A DNA stretch of 40,455 nucleotides, from contig JAATFX010000018.1 of the NCBI GenBank assembly GCA_015654925.1, positions 1-40,455 of the forward strand. Direction: 5' to 3'. Within the stretch, counting starts at the first letter, position 1; each line of letters starts with the position of its first letter. Source of the DNA: Enterobacterales bacterium (GTDB lineage Bacteria > Pseudomonadota > Gammaproteobacteria > Enterobacterales > Enterobacteriaceae). The notes below the pieces were generated by a model, which saw only the letters and a program-made list of their open reading frames with translations, made no database searches and was not told the origin of the DNA. Position numbers and translations under genes: made by a program. Below are positions 27,054 through 35,270 of the stretch, piece by piece.

Positions 27054-27658
27054 CTTATTTTTATCCATTATTATCAAATAATTACAAATTTAGGTAAGCA
27101 GGAAGTTGCCGAATTGATTAAAAAGTCAGCTTCCTGTAAAAGTAATGTGCACGGTAAGCAGGCAAGATGTCGGCCGCAATGAACCAAAGATGCCCGTAAA
27201 GTCTGCCCTCTCGCGACCTGCGCCGTTGAGAGGCGCTATCATGCCGCCGTTCAATATTATGCAGGTCATATCAGCGGCAATAAGCCGTTATCTGGGGCGT
27301 TAGCGTTTTAAGTAATTTCATGAACGATGGCTAAAAAGAAGTAATGCTGACAGGCTAAAATAGCGCCTCAGAAGCCGCGGGTGTCCGCGCCTGGCGTCTG
27401 TATGCCATTTTGGAACACCCACATCGGCATTGATGAACCGTCGTTGATTAACGGTATTATCACTGATAATAAAAACCTATTTAGCATCAATTCTCATCCG
27501 CAGTCGTCAAATCAAATATAAAAGTATATTACACCGAAATATAGGCTCTGTTTAGGGTTGGAAAATTAATGGTGCTTTGATTATGCTACGGTTGAAGAAA
27601 AATCAGGTAAATATAGAAATCTATTATTTACATGAAAAAGTGAGTCCTGGAAATATTA
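27054..27658. other. Gap between rut and AraC regulator
   Basis: 605 bases with no recognisable gene. rutR, which is divergent from rutA in E. coli, is absent: none of the three plus frames carries a TetR helix-turn-helix. A 40-codon open frame starting near 27402 (ATGCCATTTTGG) has no known relatives. The right end is AT-rich and should hold the promoter of the following regulator. Confidence 0.5.
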
Positions 27659-28372
27659 ATGAATATATTACAGTTTATTTTATTTAAAAAAAGTGGTTCG
27701 CTAAGCCTTGATGGAAAACTCCATATTATCCCAGAAAATCATATCGTTGTGGCAGATGAAAATGCGGTTTTGATTAAAAAAAATCAGGATGACTTCGTTT
27801 TTATAACATGTTATCCCATCAATTTATTACCTTTACATCAGGATCTTATTTCACAGGCAGCCGCTCTGTCTTGTGCGGAACCTTTTAAAAAAGATATATA
27901 TAAATCACTACCAATAGACAACTGCGTTATTGAGAGCACCGAAAAATTAATGATGATGGAAAAAAGCTTACCTATTTGCTTTTTATACCTTTACTGCCTG
28001 GGTGTCGATAAAAATTATTTTGCCAGCCTTTTATGTCAATTCGTTGGCGTGAATATCAACAATACGCTTTTGGAATTTTTTGAACAAAATTATATAAACC
28101 AATGGGCAGTTTCCCGGTATGCACAGGAACTAGGTATCTCTACGCATAAATTGAATGTGATTTTTTTTCAAAAATATGGCATGCCCGTTAAGCAATGGTT
28201 GATGGAAAAACGCTTGAAAAAGGGGGGAGAGCTGCTGCTGACCACCACTATGCGGGTCGCTGATATTGCCCTGGCGTGTGGTTTTTGCAACCATGCGCAT
28301 TTTACCGCCTTATTCCGCCGGCGTTTTCAGATCTGCCCCTCGCTATTTCGCGCTGCGGCTAAAAGAACCTAA
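27659..28372 (+). CDS. AraC-family transcriptional regulator
   Basis: 237 residues. The C-terminal 95 residues form a typical pair of helix-turn-helix motifs: WAVSRYAQELGISTHKLNVIF, then VADIALACGFCNHAHFTALF and FRRRFQICPSLFR. The N-terminal 140 residues are diverged with no clear ligand domain; this layout resembles AraC-type virulence and acid regulators (GadX, AppY, InvF class), without allowing a closer call. The coding DNA is AT-rich compared with the rut genes, suggesting transfer. GTCCTGGAAAT lies before the ATG. Targets are unknown. Confidence 0.85.
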   Translation: MNILQFILFKKSGSLSLDGKLHIIPENHIVVADENAVLIKKNQDDFVFITCYPINLLPLHQDLISQAAALSCAEPFKKDIYKSLPIDNCVIESTEKLMMMEKSLPICFLYLYCLGVDKNYFASLLCQFVGVNINNTLLEFFEQNYINQWAVSRYAQELGISTHKLNVIFFQKYGMPVKQWLMEKRLKKGGELLLTTTMRVADIALACGFCNHAHFTALFRRRFQICPSLFRAAAKRT

Positions 28373-28509
28373 GCCTTTGATAGCTTTGCAAACTGGCTAT
28401 TATGTAATCATCCTTGTTAATGAGCGGTTAAGGGTGGTTATAATTCGAACAAATAGAAAACCCTCGGGCCGGTAGGTAATATTTTTTGTTATAAAACCGC
28501 ATGAAGGGT

Positions 28510-28538
28510 TTGACAGGAAGGGCTGACTAGAGAATAAT
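28510..28538 (+). promoter_or_regulatory. Promoter of tRNA-Lys
   Basis: A consensus TTGACA (28510-28515) and AATAAT (28533-28538) are spaced by 17 bases and end ten bases before the tRNA. Strong sigma70 promoter. Confidence 0.85.
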
Positions 28539-28548
28539 GCACGGCGTT

Positions 28549-28624
<76 letters not shown>

Positions 28625-28648
28625 ACAACCCTCTAAACGTCGTTTTTC

Positions 28649-28798
28649 TTATTGCCTTTTCCTGTTATGCAAATCCCTAATAATGTCCGATGGCGACAGC
28701 ATGCCTTCGTCTAAAAAGAGCGGTTGCTCTTCGCTCAGTTTAATATTTAAACATCCATGCCGCCGCGTATAATATTTGCAATATCCCATTTCAAGCAT
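28649..28798 (-). CDS. Short ORF between tRNA-Lys and ogr remnant
   Basis: A 49-residue frame, with NIKLSEEQPLFLDEGMLSPS and a C-terminus IIRDLHNRKRQ. I recognise no family. It begins ten bases after the end of the broken ogr frame, has no clear ribosome binding site and may be phage debris or a small real gene. The amino-acid composition looks protein-like, but nothing else supports it. Confidence 0.3.
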   Translation of the reverse strand: MLEMGYCKYYTRRHGCLNIKLSEEQPLFLDEGMLSPSDIIRDLHNRKRQ

Positions 28799-28807
28799 AA
28801 TTATTTA

Positions 28808-29021
28808 TTATAAATGTAGTACCTGTTGCTGATTATTTGGCCGGTGCAGCGGGGCATTTTCTATTTTCCCTGGCGTCATGATTGAACGAATAAATGTCTC
28901 CATTGTGATAAATGTATGGCCACAATGTATAACACTGGTTATATCTTTCCTTGGTCCCGATTGATAGCTCACGGCTTGAGTGAGTATGGGCCGACAGGCC
29001 GCAAAGGGGACATTTCATCAT
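28808..29021 (-). pseudogene. ogr: Frameshifted phage late activator Ogr
   Basis: The frame starts MMKCPLCGLSAHTHSSREL and reaches KERYNQC, matching P2 Ogr (MFHCPLCQHAAHARTSRY, KERYHQC). It then continues only in another frame with HCGHTFITMETFIRSIMTPG, matching the Ogr NCSATFITYESVQRYI region. The whole is 214 bases, five fewer than a 72-codon ogr plus stop, so a 5-base deletion between the second and third metal-ligand cysteine pairs explains it. Ogr is a zinc-binding activator of P2 late promoters. The product must be inactive. Confidence 0.85.
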
Positions 29022-29067
29022 AATAGGATCTCTCACTGGTTTGAGCTGATTAAAATAAAACAATTAT

Positions 29068-30020
29068 TCAAATGAACCGTTGCGGCGATATCCCGCTCGC
29101 GGCGGTTTTAATTTTATCGGCGACTACTCCGGCGCGGCTAATAAGGATGTTAGCCTGGTCCCGTAGATCGCCGGGTAACGCCGTCAGGCTTTCATCCACG
29201 CTCATCAGGTTCAGCGTAAATTCAATACGCCGGGCCGCGCCGTCGGCAAAAAATAGGGCGCGGGTTTCGTTAGAACCGGTGACCACATACATGCCGTATA
29301 TCCTGTCAGTACCCATGATCGGCGGCCAGGCTTTGCCCTTGGCCGCCATAGTTTCCAGGGCCAGGAGCGATAGCCGGCCACCGGTCAAGCCGGACAACGG
29401 CACGCCGTAAAGGGTGACGTGGTCATTGCCCGGGCCGAGAAACTGCGCTGCCGGGGGCTATTGGCCGGCCAGCGATATTCCACCGACCGGTTCAGGTTTT
29501 AATAAGAGACGGTGCTCAGAGTGAACACAAATAGCCCCTGGGTCCAGGCGCTGATATACCCAAACGCACACGATTGCTGGCAAATGGAGGCCAGGGCGGC
29601 GGCGACTTCCAGATTATCCAATTCCAGCATGCAGAGGATACGCGGTTTAACGCCGGTTTCCGATTGCGCGGCCAGCAGGGCATTGAGGCCGGTATAACGT
29701 CCTTCGGCATCTACGCCGCCGATAATATTGGCGGTGGTCATGGTTTCATCGTTGCCTTCGGGCATGCGTACTACGGCGGTGACCGGCTGGCACTGCGCGG
29801 CGATGGCCATCAAAGAGGAATACAATGTGCCGGCGTGGCCCGCTTAGCCAGCCGCAGCCAGGATTTTGGTGATAAGCACCGGCGTATTAAGCGGGAAGGC
29901 AGCCGCATCGGCATTACCGGCGGTACAAACCAAACCGGCGATGATCGTTGAGACAGTGGAAAGGGGGCGCATGCCGTCGTTAATTTCGAGGACGCGTGCG
30001 CCGTGGTGGTAATCAACCAT
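29068..30020 (-). pseudogene. Tail sheath FI-tail protein U deletion fusion
   Basis: From the ATG at 30020 the frame reads as the N-terminal 160 residues of P2 sheath protein FI ([13 protein letters not shown], then [46 protein letters not shown]). It is broken by TAA at 29844-29846. Near 29540 the same frame passes straight into P2 tail protein U (GLFVF), then a TAA at 29499, YRWPANS, a frameshift near 29455, and a long U segment (TGGRLSLLALETMA, IYGMYVV, DGAARRIEFTL). The rest of FI, FII, E and T are deleted. D is missing between U and ogr. Confidence 0.85.
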
Positions 30021-30211
30021 CGAACATAGTTCTGTTTGTCATTTTAAGTGATGATGCAGGATTATCTTTCCCATGGCATGGCAGCAAGGTTTGCGCAATG
30101 ATGGCATAATACAAATGAGTCAGGATATAAATTTCAAATGACAAATTAAACGGCATTTTTGAAGAATATGCATTTTCCCTCGAAATGGATTTTTAAGCAA
30201 TGCGTTAAATA

Positions 30212-30883
30212 TCAATCTCTTATCCATTTTTCTAGGAATTTGTTTTCTTCAGTAAATGCTATGTTATTATTGAAGTCGAAAAGTATTTTTTTTCTGTTAT
30301 TTTCAGAGAGAAAAATACTTATTGCATCTAGTACGCATAGGAATGTGATTAATAGAAACATAAAAGAGATGAATAGCAATCCTGTTAGCATAGGCATGTA
30401 TTCTAAAAGTCCTCCGTTAATGAGTAAACTATGAATAAAGGCGGCTTCTTGCACCAATTTGATAAGTAAATACACGGATGCACTATAAAATAGAGAAGCT
30501 AATATGATATTAATTATTATTTTTTTAATTCTTTTTTTCGCCGTTGAAAATGGTGTTGTGTATATTCCATGGAGGGTAGTGTTGATGATTTTTAAATGAA
30601 AAATATTGGTTCTTTTATTAACTGCAATATAACGCCGTATCGCTTGACGAGGCATCGGGTGGCACAGTAGTGCTTTAATGTCATCAAAGGTAATGTGAAT
30701 GCATTTATATCTGTTAAAGAATAGATTTTCAACTAGATAAATGGAAGGGTTTTGAGCCTTGAATTCCTTAATCAATTCAATATCAATCTGATCTTTGTCT
30801 TTAACGGTGCTATGCCTATAAATCAAAAAAGCAATGATTTGCCCAATTAAGGTCAATATGGCCGTCCATATTTTCATGTCCAT
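30212..30883 (-). CDS. Hypothetical membrane protein in P2 cargo position
   Basis: 223 residues with no recognised family. Hydrophobic segments lie at about 5-22, 122-145 and 158-192, with a long cytosolic-looking loop (25-120) that includes PMPRQAIRRYI and TTLHGIYTTPFS. GAGGGGATC precedes the ATG. The frame is intact although all flanking phage genes are broken, and its DNA is clearly AT-rich. It lies just upstream of the FI start, the place of the Z/fun insertion in P2, where related phages carry non-essential cargo such as exclusion or defence genes. The function is not known. Confidence 0.65.
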   Translation of the reverse strand: MDMKIWTAILTLIGQIIAFLIYRHSTVKDKDQIDIELIKEFKAQNPSIYLVENLFFNRYKCIHITFDDIKALLCHPMPRQAIRRYIAVNKRTNIFHLKIINTTLHGIYTTPFSTAKKRIKKIIINIILASLFYSASVYLLIKLVQEAAFIHSLLINGGLLEYMPMLTGLLFISFMFLLITFLCVLDAISIFLSENNRKKILFDFNNNIAFTEENKFLEKWIRD

Positions 30884-30946
30884 GCCTTGATCCCCTCGTG
30901 TTCTTGTTATCAGCTATCAAAATATTTCATAAAATTATATGTCGAG

Positions 30947-31346
30947 TCAACCCATTGAAAGTTTTAAATCTTTTCCCAACCTTAGACAGGCGATATCAAA
31001 ATATTCCTGACTCGTTTTTATCTCGATAAACTGATAATCCTGGCGCAACGCGGCCACTCCGGTTGAAGCGCCGCCCATAAACGGGTCGAGTATAATACCG
31101 CCCGGGCTTACCGGTTTAACCAACCCACACCACATGTTCACATTGATGGCGAAAATAGCCGGTATGCGGCGCACGGCTGGCGGCGGCGCCAGATAAGCCG
31201 CCGGCCTGTAAATCGTCCGCGAGGGTAGGGTGTCGTCGCCAGTCACTGAAGACCATGGCATAACCTCCCGGTTTGACCAGCCTGCGGGTTTGGCTTAACC
31301 ATTGTGTCATCCAGAATGTCCAGGAGCGCGCATCCCGGCTGCGCCA
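30947..31346 (-). pseudogene. DNA methyltransferase fragment
   Basis: Two overlapping frames hold pieces of a phage-type DNA adenine or cytosine-N4 methyltransferase: SWTFWMTQWLSQTRRLVKPG, then GYAMVFSDWRRHPTLADDLQ, then APHTGYFRHQCEHVVW in one, and LVKPVSPGGIILDPFMGGAS, then TGVAAL in the other. The DPF..G.STG block is the family's SAM-binding motif. The N-terminal DPPY catalytic motif is missing, and the gap between VVW and LVKPV is far shorter than in relatives. It is a dead gene with an N-terminal loss, an internal deletion and a frame change. Confidence 0.7.
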
Positions 31347-31636
31347 AAAAACTCATGATATTTTGGGTTTTGATGTATTTCACACCCGGCGATAAGGGTT
31401 ACCGGGCCAATGGCATGTTTTTGAAAAAGTCATATTTTACTCGGGGCTTTTAAACAGCTGCCAAGCATATACTTCCGACCCTAATCGGGTATTCAAAGCC
31501 CGCCGTGGCATGTTTAGAACAACATCGCCACCCGCCAAAATTTACAAAATTATTTTCTCAACAAAACCAGCCGGTTTGCCCGATTCGTTTGTTTTCATGT
31601 TCAAGCTACACTTCCCAAATCGCGCCTAATGCCATA

Positions 31637-31656
31637 GCCTGTAATTATATACAGTA
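31637..31656 (+). promoter_or_regulatory. LexA box of UmuD'-like gene
   Basis: CTGTAATTATATACAG (31639-31654) is a perfect CTGT-N8-ACAG SOS box with the expected AT-rich centre. It ends 18 bases before the ATG, in the same relation as the sulA box in this window. Confidence 0.88.
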
Positions 31657-31671
31657 TTTGAGGTGACAAAT

Positions 31672-32067
31672 ATGGCCTTCCCATCCCCCGCACAGGATGA
31701 TGTACAAAAACGCGTGAGCTTGGACGATGCGTGTATTCTCCACCCTACGGCAACCTTTTTTATGCGTGCTTTGGAAGGATCATCCAGGGCCGGCATTCTC
31801 CTGGATTCGCTGCTGGTCGTGGATAAATCGTTAATACCGGTGGACGGCAGCATCATCGTGGCAGAAATCGGCGGCGAGGTCTCCCTGCGGCGGGTGCGTT
31901 TGTATCCGATACGCTGTCTGGAAAAATTAGATGAACCCAATGAGATTATTCTTTGCGGGGAGGGCGATGAACTCATGGATGAAGCACCGATTTGCTGGGG
32001 GGTGGTGACCTATGTTGTGAATGATATGCGTAGCGGAGAATTTGACGAGACACCTTGTCTGTTCTGA
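31672..32067 (+). CDS. UmuD'-like protein, lysine-less S24 fold
   Basis: 131 residues aligning with E. coli UmuD from FPSPA (UmuD residues 26-30) onward: HPTATFFMRAL, LLVVDKSLIPVDGSIIVAEI, GVVTYVV. The ATG at 31672, after GAGGTGAC, lies at the UmuD cleavage position, so the gene encodes the processed form directly, as HumD of phage P1 does. The nucleophile Ser is probably present (EGSS for GDS), but the catalytic Lys97 is Arg (SLRR for TVKK). UmuD' with UmuC forms polymerase V. No umuC is adjacent. LexA control is evident. Confidence 0.78.
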   Translation: MAFPSPAQDDVQKRVSLDDACILHPTATFFMRALEGSSRAGILLDSLLVVDKSLIPVDGSIIVAEIGGEVSLRRVRLYPIRCLEKLDEPNEIILCGEGDELMDEAPICWGVVTYVVNDMRSGEFDETPCLF

Positions 32068-32119
32068 TAATGGAAATAATCAGCCTGCCCATTACGAACA
32101 GGCTGTCTTAACTATTGGT

Positions 32120-32530
32120 TTGCGCAGCCAGGGAAAGAGCGCACCGGTTCGAACCAGGGCGTGTTGTTCATTTGCTGGAGCCGGACCAACCAGGAGTTAT
32201 ACGGCCTGCCGGAGTATTTAAGCGCATTGAATTCTGCCCGGCTAAACGAGGCGGCTACGTTATTTCGGCGCACGTATTACCAAAATGGTGCTCATGCCGG
32301 ATACATCCTGTATATGACCAATACCGCGCAAAGCAGCAGTGATATCGGGCAGATGCGTAAGGCGTTGAGGGATGCCAAAGGATTGGGGAATTTTCGCAAT
32401 CTGCCTATGCACGCGCCAGCCAAATGGGAAAAAAGATGGCATTCAGATTTTGCCGCTCAGTGAAGTGGCAACGCAACAAGGAGTGTTGGCATACAGCCAA
32501 AACCAGGGATGCGCGCATGATGTATGGCGG
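32120..32530 (+). pseudogene. P2 portal protein Q fragment
   Basis: Three successive frames match the C-terminal half of P2 portal protein Q: FEPGRVVHLLEPDQ, then after a shift near 32190 YGLPEYLSALNSARLNEAAT, LFRRTYYQNGAHAGYILYMT, and after a shift in an A-run near 32430 GKKDGIQILPLSEVAT. Upstream and downstream parts of the gene are lost or unreadable. Q docks the terminase and forms the DNA entry ring of the capsid. The gene is inactive. Its direction opposite to the tail genes is the P2 arrangement. Confidence 0.85.
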
Positions 32531-32927
32531 GCGCGAAAATGGAATAAAATATGATGGATACTCATTTCGGTGCTATATTGTTAGTAGAGAACACAATAAC
32601 TGCTCTTTGAATAAGCCAAATGAGTTAATTCAAAATTTAGTCACAATGCAATGTGCTATTGTGCGAGTTGGTTAGTTAATAATTAAGAAGCAATATTTGA
32701 TGTTAATATCATAATTGCAATGATAGTGCATTAAAAAACGATAGGTCAATAGCAAAATGGTTACAAAAAACACTTAAACTATGTGTTGCTCAATATTTAA
32801 ACGAAATCATTAAAGGTGATTGGGTGATATATTTTATTTATTGCCGTACTGTCTAATGGCGGGTTTCATTTTTGACTATTTATATTACTGCGATGATTCT
32901 TTAAAACCATTCTGGGATATTTATTTC

Positions 32928-33299
32928 ATGACTCCTCATTTTTCTTCGCATGATGTCGTTGATGATCATGTCAGCATCGTTATGGCCAGCCTTACCCCTC
33001 TGGCGACTGTTTACCTGATGCGGGCCAATCGAGGCTGTGCCAGAGCCGGGATCAAGCGGGATGACATGCTGGTGGTGGACGGGTCGGTATCGCCGGTTGA
33101 CGGCAATATTATAGTCGTCCAGGCGGCTGAGGGGCTTATCCTGCGAAGATTGAGCCTGTTTCCCCACCACCAATTCCATCGGTTGGAATCTAATTATCAG
33201 GTATTACCGCGGGCTGACGCTGAGAACGGCGCGGAAAAGGGCATCAGTTGCCTTGGCGTGGTGATATATGCCTTTAATGCCGCCGGGGCCGCCGTCTAA
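32928..33299 (+). CDS. Second UmuD'-like protein, both catalytic residues lost
   Basis: 123 residues aligning with UmuD' and with the gene at 31672: TVYLMRANRGCARAGIKRDD, MLVVDGSVSPVDGNIIVV, LILRRLSLFP, LGVVIYAF. At the Ser60 position it has Gly (RGCARAG), and at Lys97 it has Arg. The ATG at 32928 follows only a weak TGGGA; a TTG start further upstream would add an unrelated hydrophobic stretch. No LexA box is visible before it. It may be a diverging copy of the first gene or a cargo gene on the other side of Q. Confidence 0.65.
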   Translation: MTPHFSSHDVVDDHVSIVMASLTPLATVYLMRANRGCARAGIKRDDMLVVDGSVSPVDGNIIVVQAAEGLILRRLSLFPHHQFHRLESNYQVLPRADAENGAEKGISCLGVVIYAFNAAGAAV

Positions 33300-33980
33300 A
33301 GTGCGCGCTGTTGTTATTATAATTCTTGCTTGGTTATTTGGACATTCTTATTCCTTAACCATAGAGAACCCGCCTTTGCCACCCGGTGCAATGCGATGCG
33401 ACAATGCTGGATCTGGCTGGCGCTGAATATAGATGTAAATCAATTTTTACCTTTACTAAACATCAGTTGCAGGATTCTTCACAGCTTGTTTTTGTTGATA
33501 ACCTTTAGCGCAATAAATGATGAAACATGCAACAACTGCGAGGGACGCCGCGGGCTAAATAATGTCAAAATGCAAGCAAGGCGCAAATGGCCTATCCAGG
33601 AACGCTCCCTGCTATCCAATTGCCGCCAATCGGGCATGACGTCCTCTTTTCAGGTCGATTTTGTTGCTTTTCCGCGCCAATATGCCGGATAAAAGACCGC
33701 TCGCCAAAAAAATGTAGCCATAAGAATTGATTATAGTTATGGCAATACAACTATCTAATGCTTATGCCATGAAATTTACTTCATTCCCGGAAAAGATGTC
33801 TTGCATCCCGACGAATGGAATCTTATACTCGATTCGTTACCACACCATTTTGATATAAAAATTCTTTTTTAAATATAAATTTATTATAAAGAATTACTTA
33901 TATATTACATATATTAAGTATGGTTGTGCCGTGGCTATAAATAGGGTACAAGATCTCTCCTCTGACAAATAAGTTATCAT
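33300..33980. other. Gap beyond the prophage remains
   Basis: 681 bases with no gene I can support. A 120-codon frame (33330-33692) is cysteine- and arginine-rich and looks like non-coding DNA. A 30-residue frame (about 33757-33870) ending in HPDEWNLILDSLPHHFDIKI looks protein-like but has no usable start, so it may be the tail of a lost gene. I searched by eye for P2 integrase, Cox or repressor sequence and saw none. Confidence 0.45.
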
Positions 33981-35012
33981 ATGGCTAATCATAACAGTCG
34001 TATTATTAATGATAAATCGCTTGCTGCTGAAGGTATTACCTCTAAAGTCGATCGTTGGCGTTCAGGCGTTAACGCGGCTTTGCTTGAATCGAATTTTTCA
34101 CGTTCCCAAGCGGAACAACTTCGGTGGACCGTCGAGGCCCATCATTTTGATGTTTTTATCTGCGGCCGCCTGCAATCTACCGCACAGAGTATGATCAATT
34201 TTCCACATAAATACGAAAACTTAAACGATCATTTTATCCTGATGGTGGTGGTTGAGGGGGGCATTGAGGGCAAAGCGGGGCATTTAGACATAACGCTCTC
34301 TCCCGGCGACATCATCATTCTCGATGTCCTGCAACCAATAAAGATGAAGTTCATTGAAAGCCGGCAAGTCCACTATATTGATGTGCTCTACATGGCCATT
34401 CCCCGCGCATTGTTGTCAGAAGTGGATAACAGTTGCCAATTGCATGGCAAAATCATCTACCAAAAGGATTTCCTGAGCCGGATGATCGCATCCAATATGG
34501 CCTCTTTAATGAGTCACAGCGCCAATTTTAGCGATAGTGACGTCAACAAAGTGGCGCGGCCCATCATTGATTTTGTTATTTCGGCTATACGATCTTCCCA
34601 CGCGCCGATACAACCCATCATGATGGATACCAAACTGCATATTATTACGCGGGTATGTGATTTTATTCAGGAAAACCTGCGGGTGTCGGCCTTGGGCGCT
34701 GATTTGATTTGCCAGAAATTCGGCCTGTCGCGCTCATCGCTTTACCGCCTGTTTGAACCTTTTGGCGGAATCATTGCCCATATTCGTAAAAAACGCATCA
34801 TCGCTGCGACCAGAATGCTACTTAAACCGCTTTACCAGCAATGGAAAGTCGCTGAAATCGCTTATTATTGGCAATTCGAACCGGCCACGTTTAACCGGCT
34901 GTTTGTATCCGCTTATGGCATCACTCCTAATCAGGCCCGTAAAGAACACCATGAGCTATGGGCCCTGGAAAATATGAATGAGTCGCAAGTCGTATGGCTG
35001 AGATCATTATGA
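33981..35012 (+). CDS. AraC-family regulator with FeaR-like sensor domain
   Basis: 343 residues. Residues about 60-230 resemble the AraC-binding-like-2 domain of FeaR and NphR regulators (LSPGDIIILDV, RQVHYIDVLYMAIPRALL). The C-terminal 110 residues carry two helix-turn-helix motifs (LGADLICQKFGLSRSSLYRL, VAEIAYYWQFEPATFNRLFV) and end in the usual GITPNQAR. A long N-terminal leader (1-40) is polar. No strong ribosome binding site precedes the ATG at 33981. No amine or aromatic catabolic genes are next to it, so its effector and targets are unknown. A terminator lies about 180 bases after its stop. Confidence 0.87.
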   Translation: MANHNSRIINDKSLAAEGITSKVDRWRSGVNAALLESNFSRSQAEQLRWTVEAHHFDVFICGRLQSTAQSMINFPHKYENLNDHFILMVVVEGGIEGKAGHLDITLSPGDIIILDVLQPIKMKFIESRQVHYIDVLYMAIPRALLSEVDNSCQLHGKIIYQKDFLSRMIASNMASLMSHSANFSDSDVNKVARPIIDFVISAIRSSHAPIQPIMMDTKLHIITRVCDFIQENLRVSALGADLICQKFGLSRSSLYRLFEPFGGIIAHIRKKRIIAATRMLLKPLYQQWKVAEIAYYWQFEPATFNRLFVSAYGITPNQARKEHHELWALENMNESQVVWLRSL

Positions 35013-35193
35013 TTTTGCGTTAGAGAATAAGTTTCATTCTCTATTTTAACGCGATGTAAAATTTCGATGACATGTTCATCACATATCGCGTCCCAGCGAG
35101 AGATGTCGGCGATCTGGCGATAATTCAAAGATGCTACGGCTTATAATAACGAGCCAGTGCCATGGACATCAAAGAAGGGGAATTCAAGCGCAT

Positions 35194-35230
35194 AAAAAGG
35201 AGCCATGGTTATGGCTCCCTTTTATTTTTT
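35194..35230. terminator. Bidirectional terminator
   Basis: An 8-bp perfect stem GGAGCCAT / ATGGCTCC with a GGTT loop has AAAAA on the left and CTTTTATTTTTT on the right. It can end transcripts from the AraC gene (+) and from the lipoprotein gene (-), whose stop is 41 bases to the right. Confidence 0.9.
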
Positions 35231-35270
35231 AACCATGCTTCAATACGTTAGAATGCAGGCGCGTTTGTCG

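Larger units (their letters stand above)
28808..32530. mobile_element. Degenerate P2-like prophage remnant
   Basis: From left to right: ogr and FI-U (minus strand), a cargo gene, a methyltransferase fragment, a UmuD'-like gene and portal gene Q (plus strand). In P2 the late genes FI...U-D-ogr read toward the att end, and Q reads the other way at the far side of the capsid genes. The remnant keeps that geometry in inverted orientation. Everything between FI and Q (P to G), D and the replication and integrase genes are missing or unrecognisable. The remains may extend to 33.3 kb, taking in the second UmuD'-like gene. I found no att repeat. Confidence 0.85.

Noticed and set aside
29412..29424. 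matS-like GTGACGTGGTCAT
   Set aside because: Lies inside the decayed U gene and has two mismatches; most likely chance.
33330..33692. 120-codon frame after the second UmuD'-like gene
   Set aside because: No ribosome binding site, odd composition and no recognisable integrase, repressor or other phage motif.
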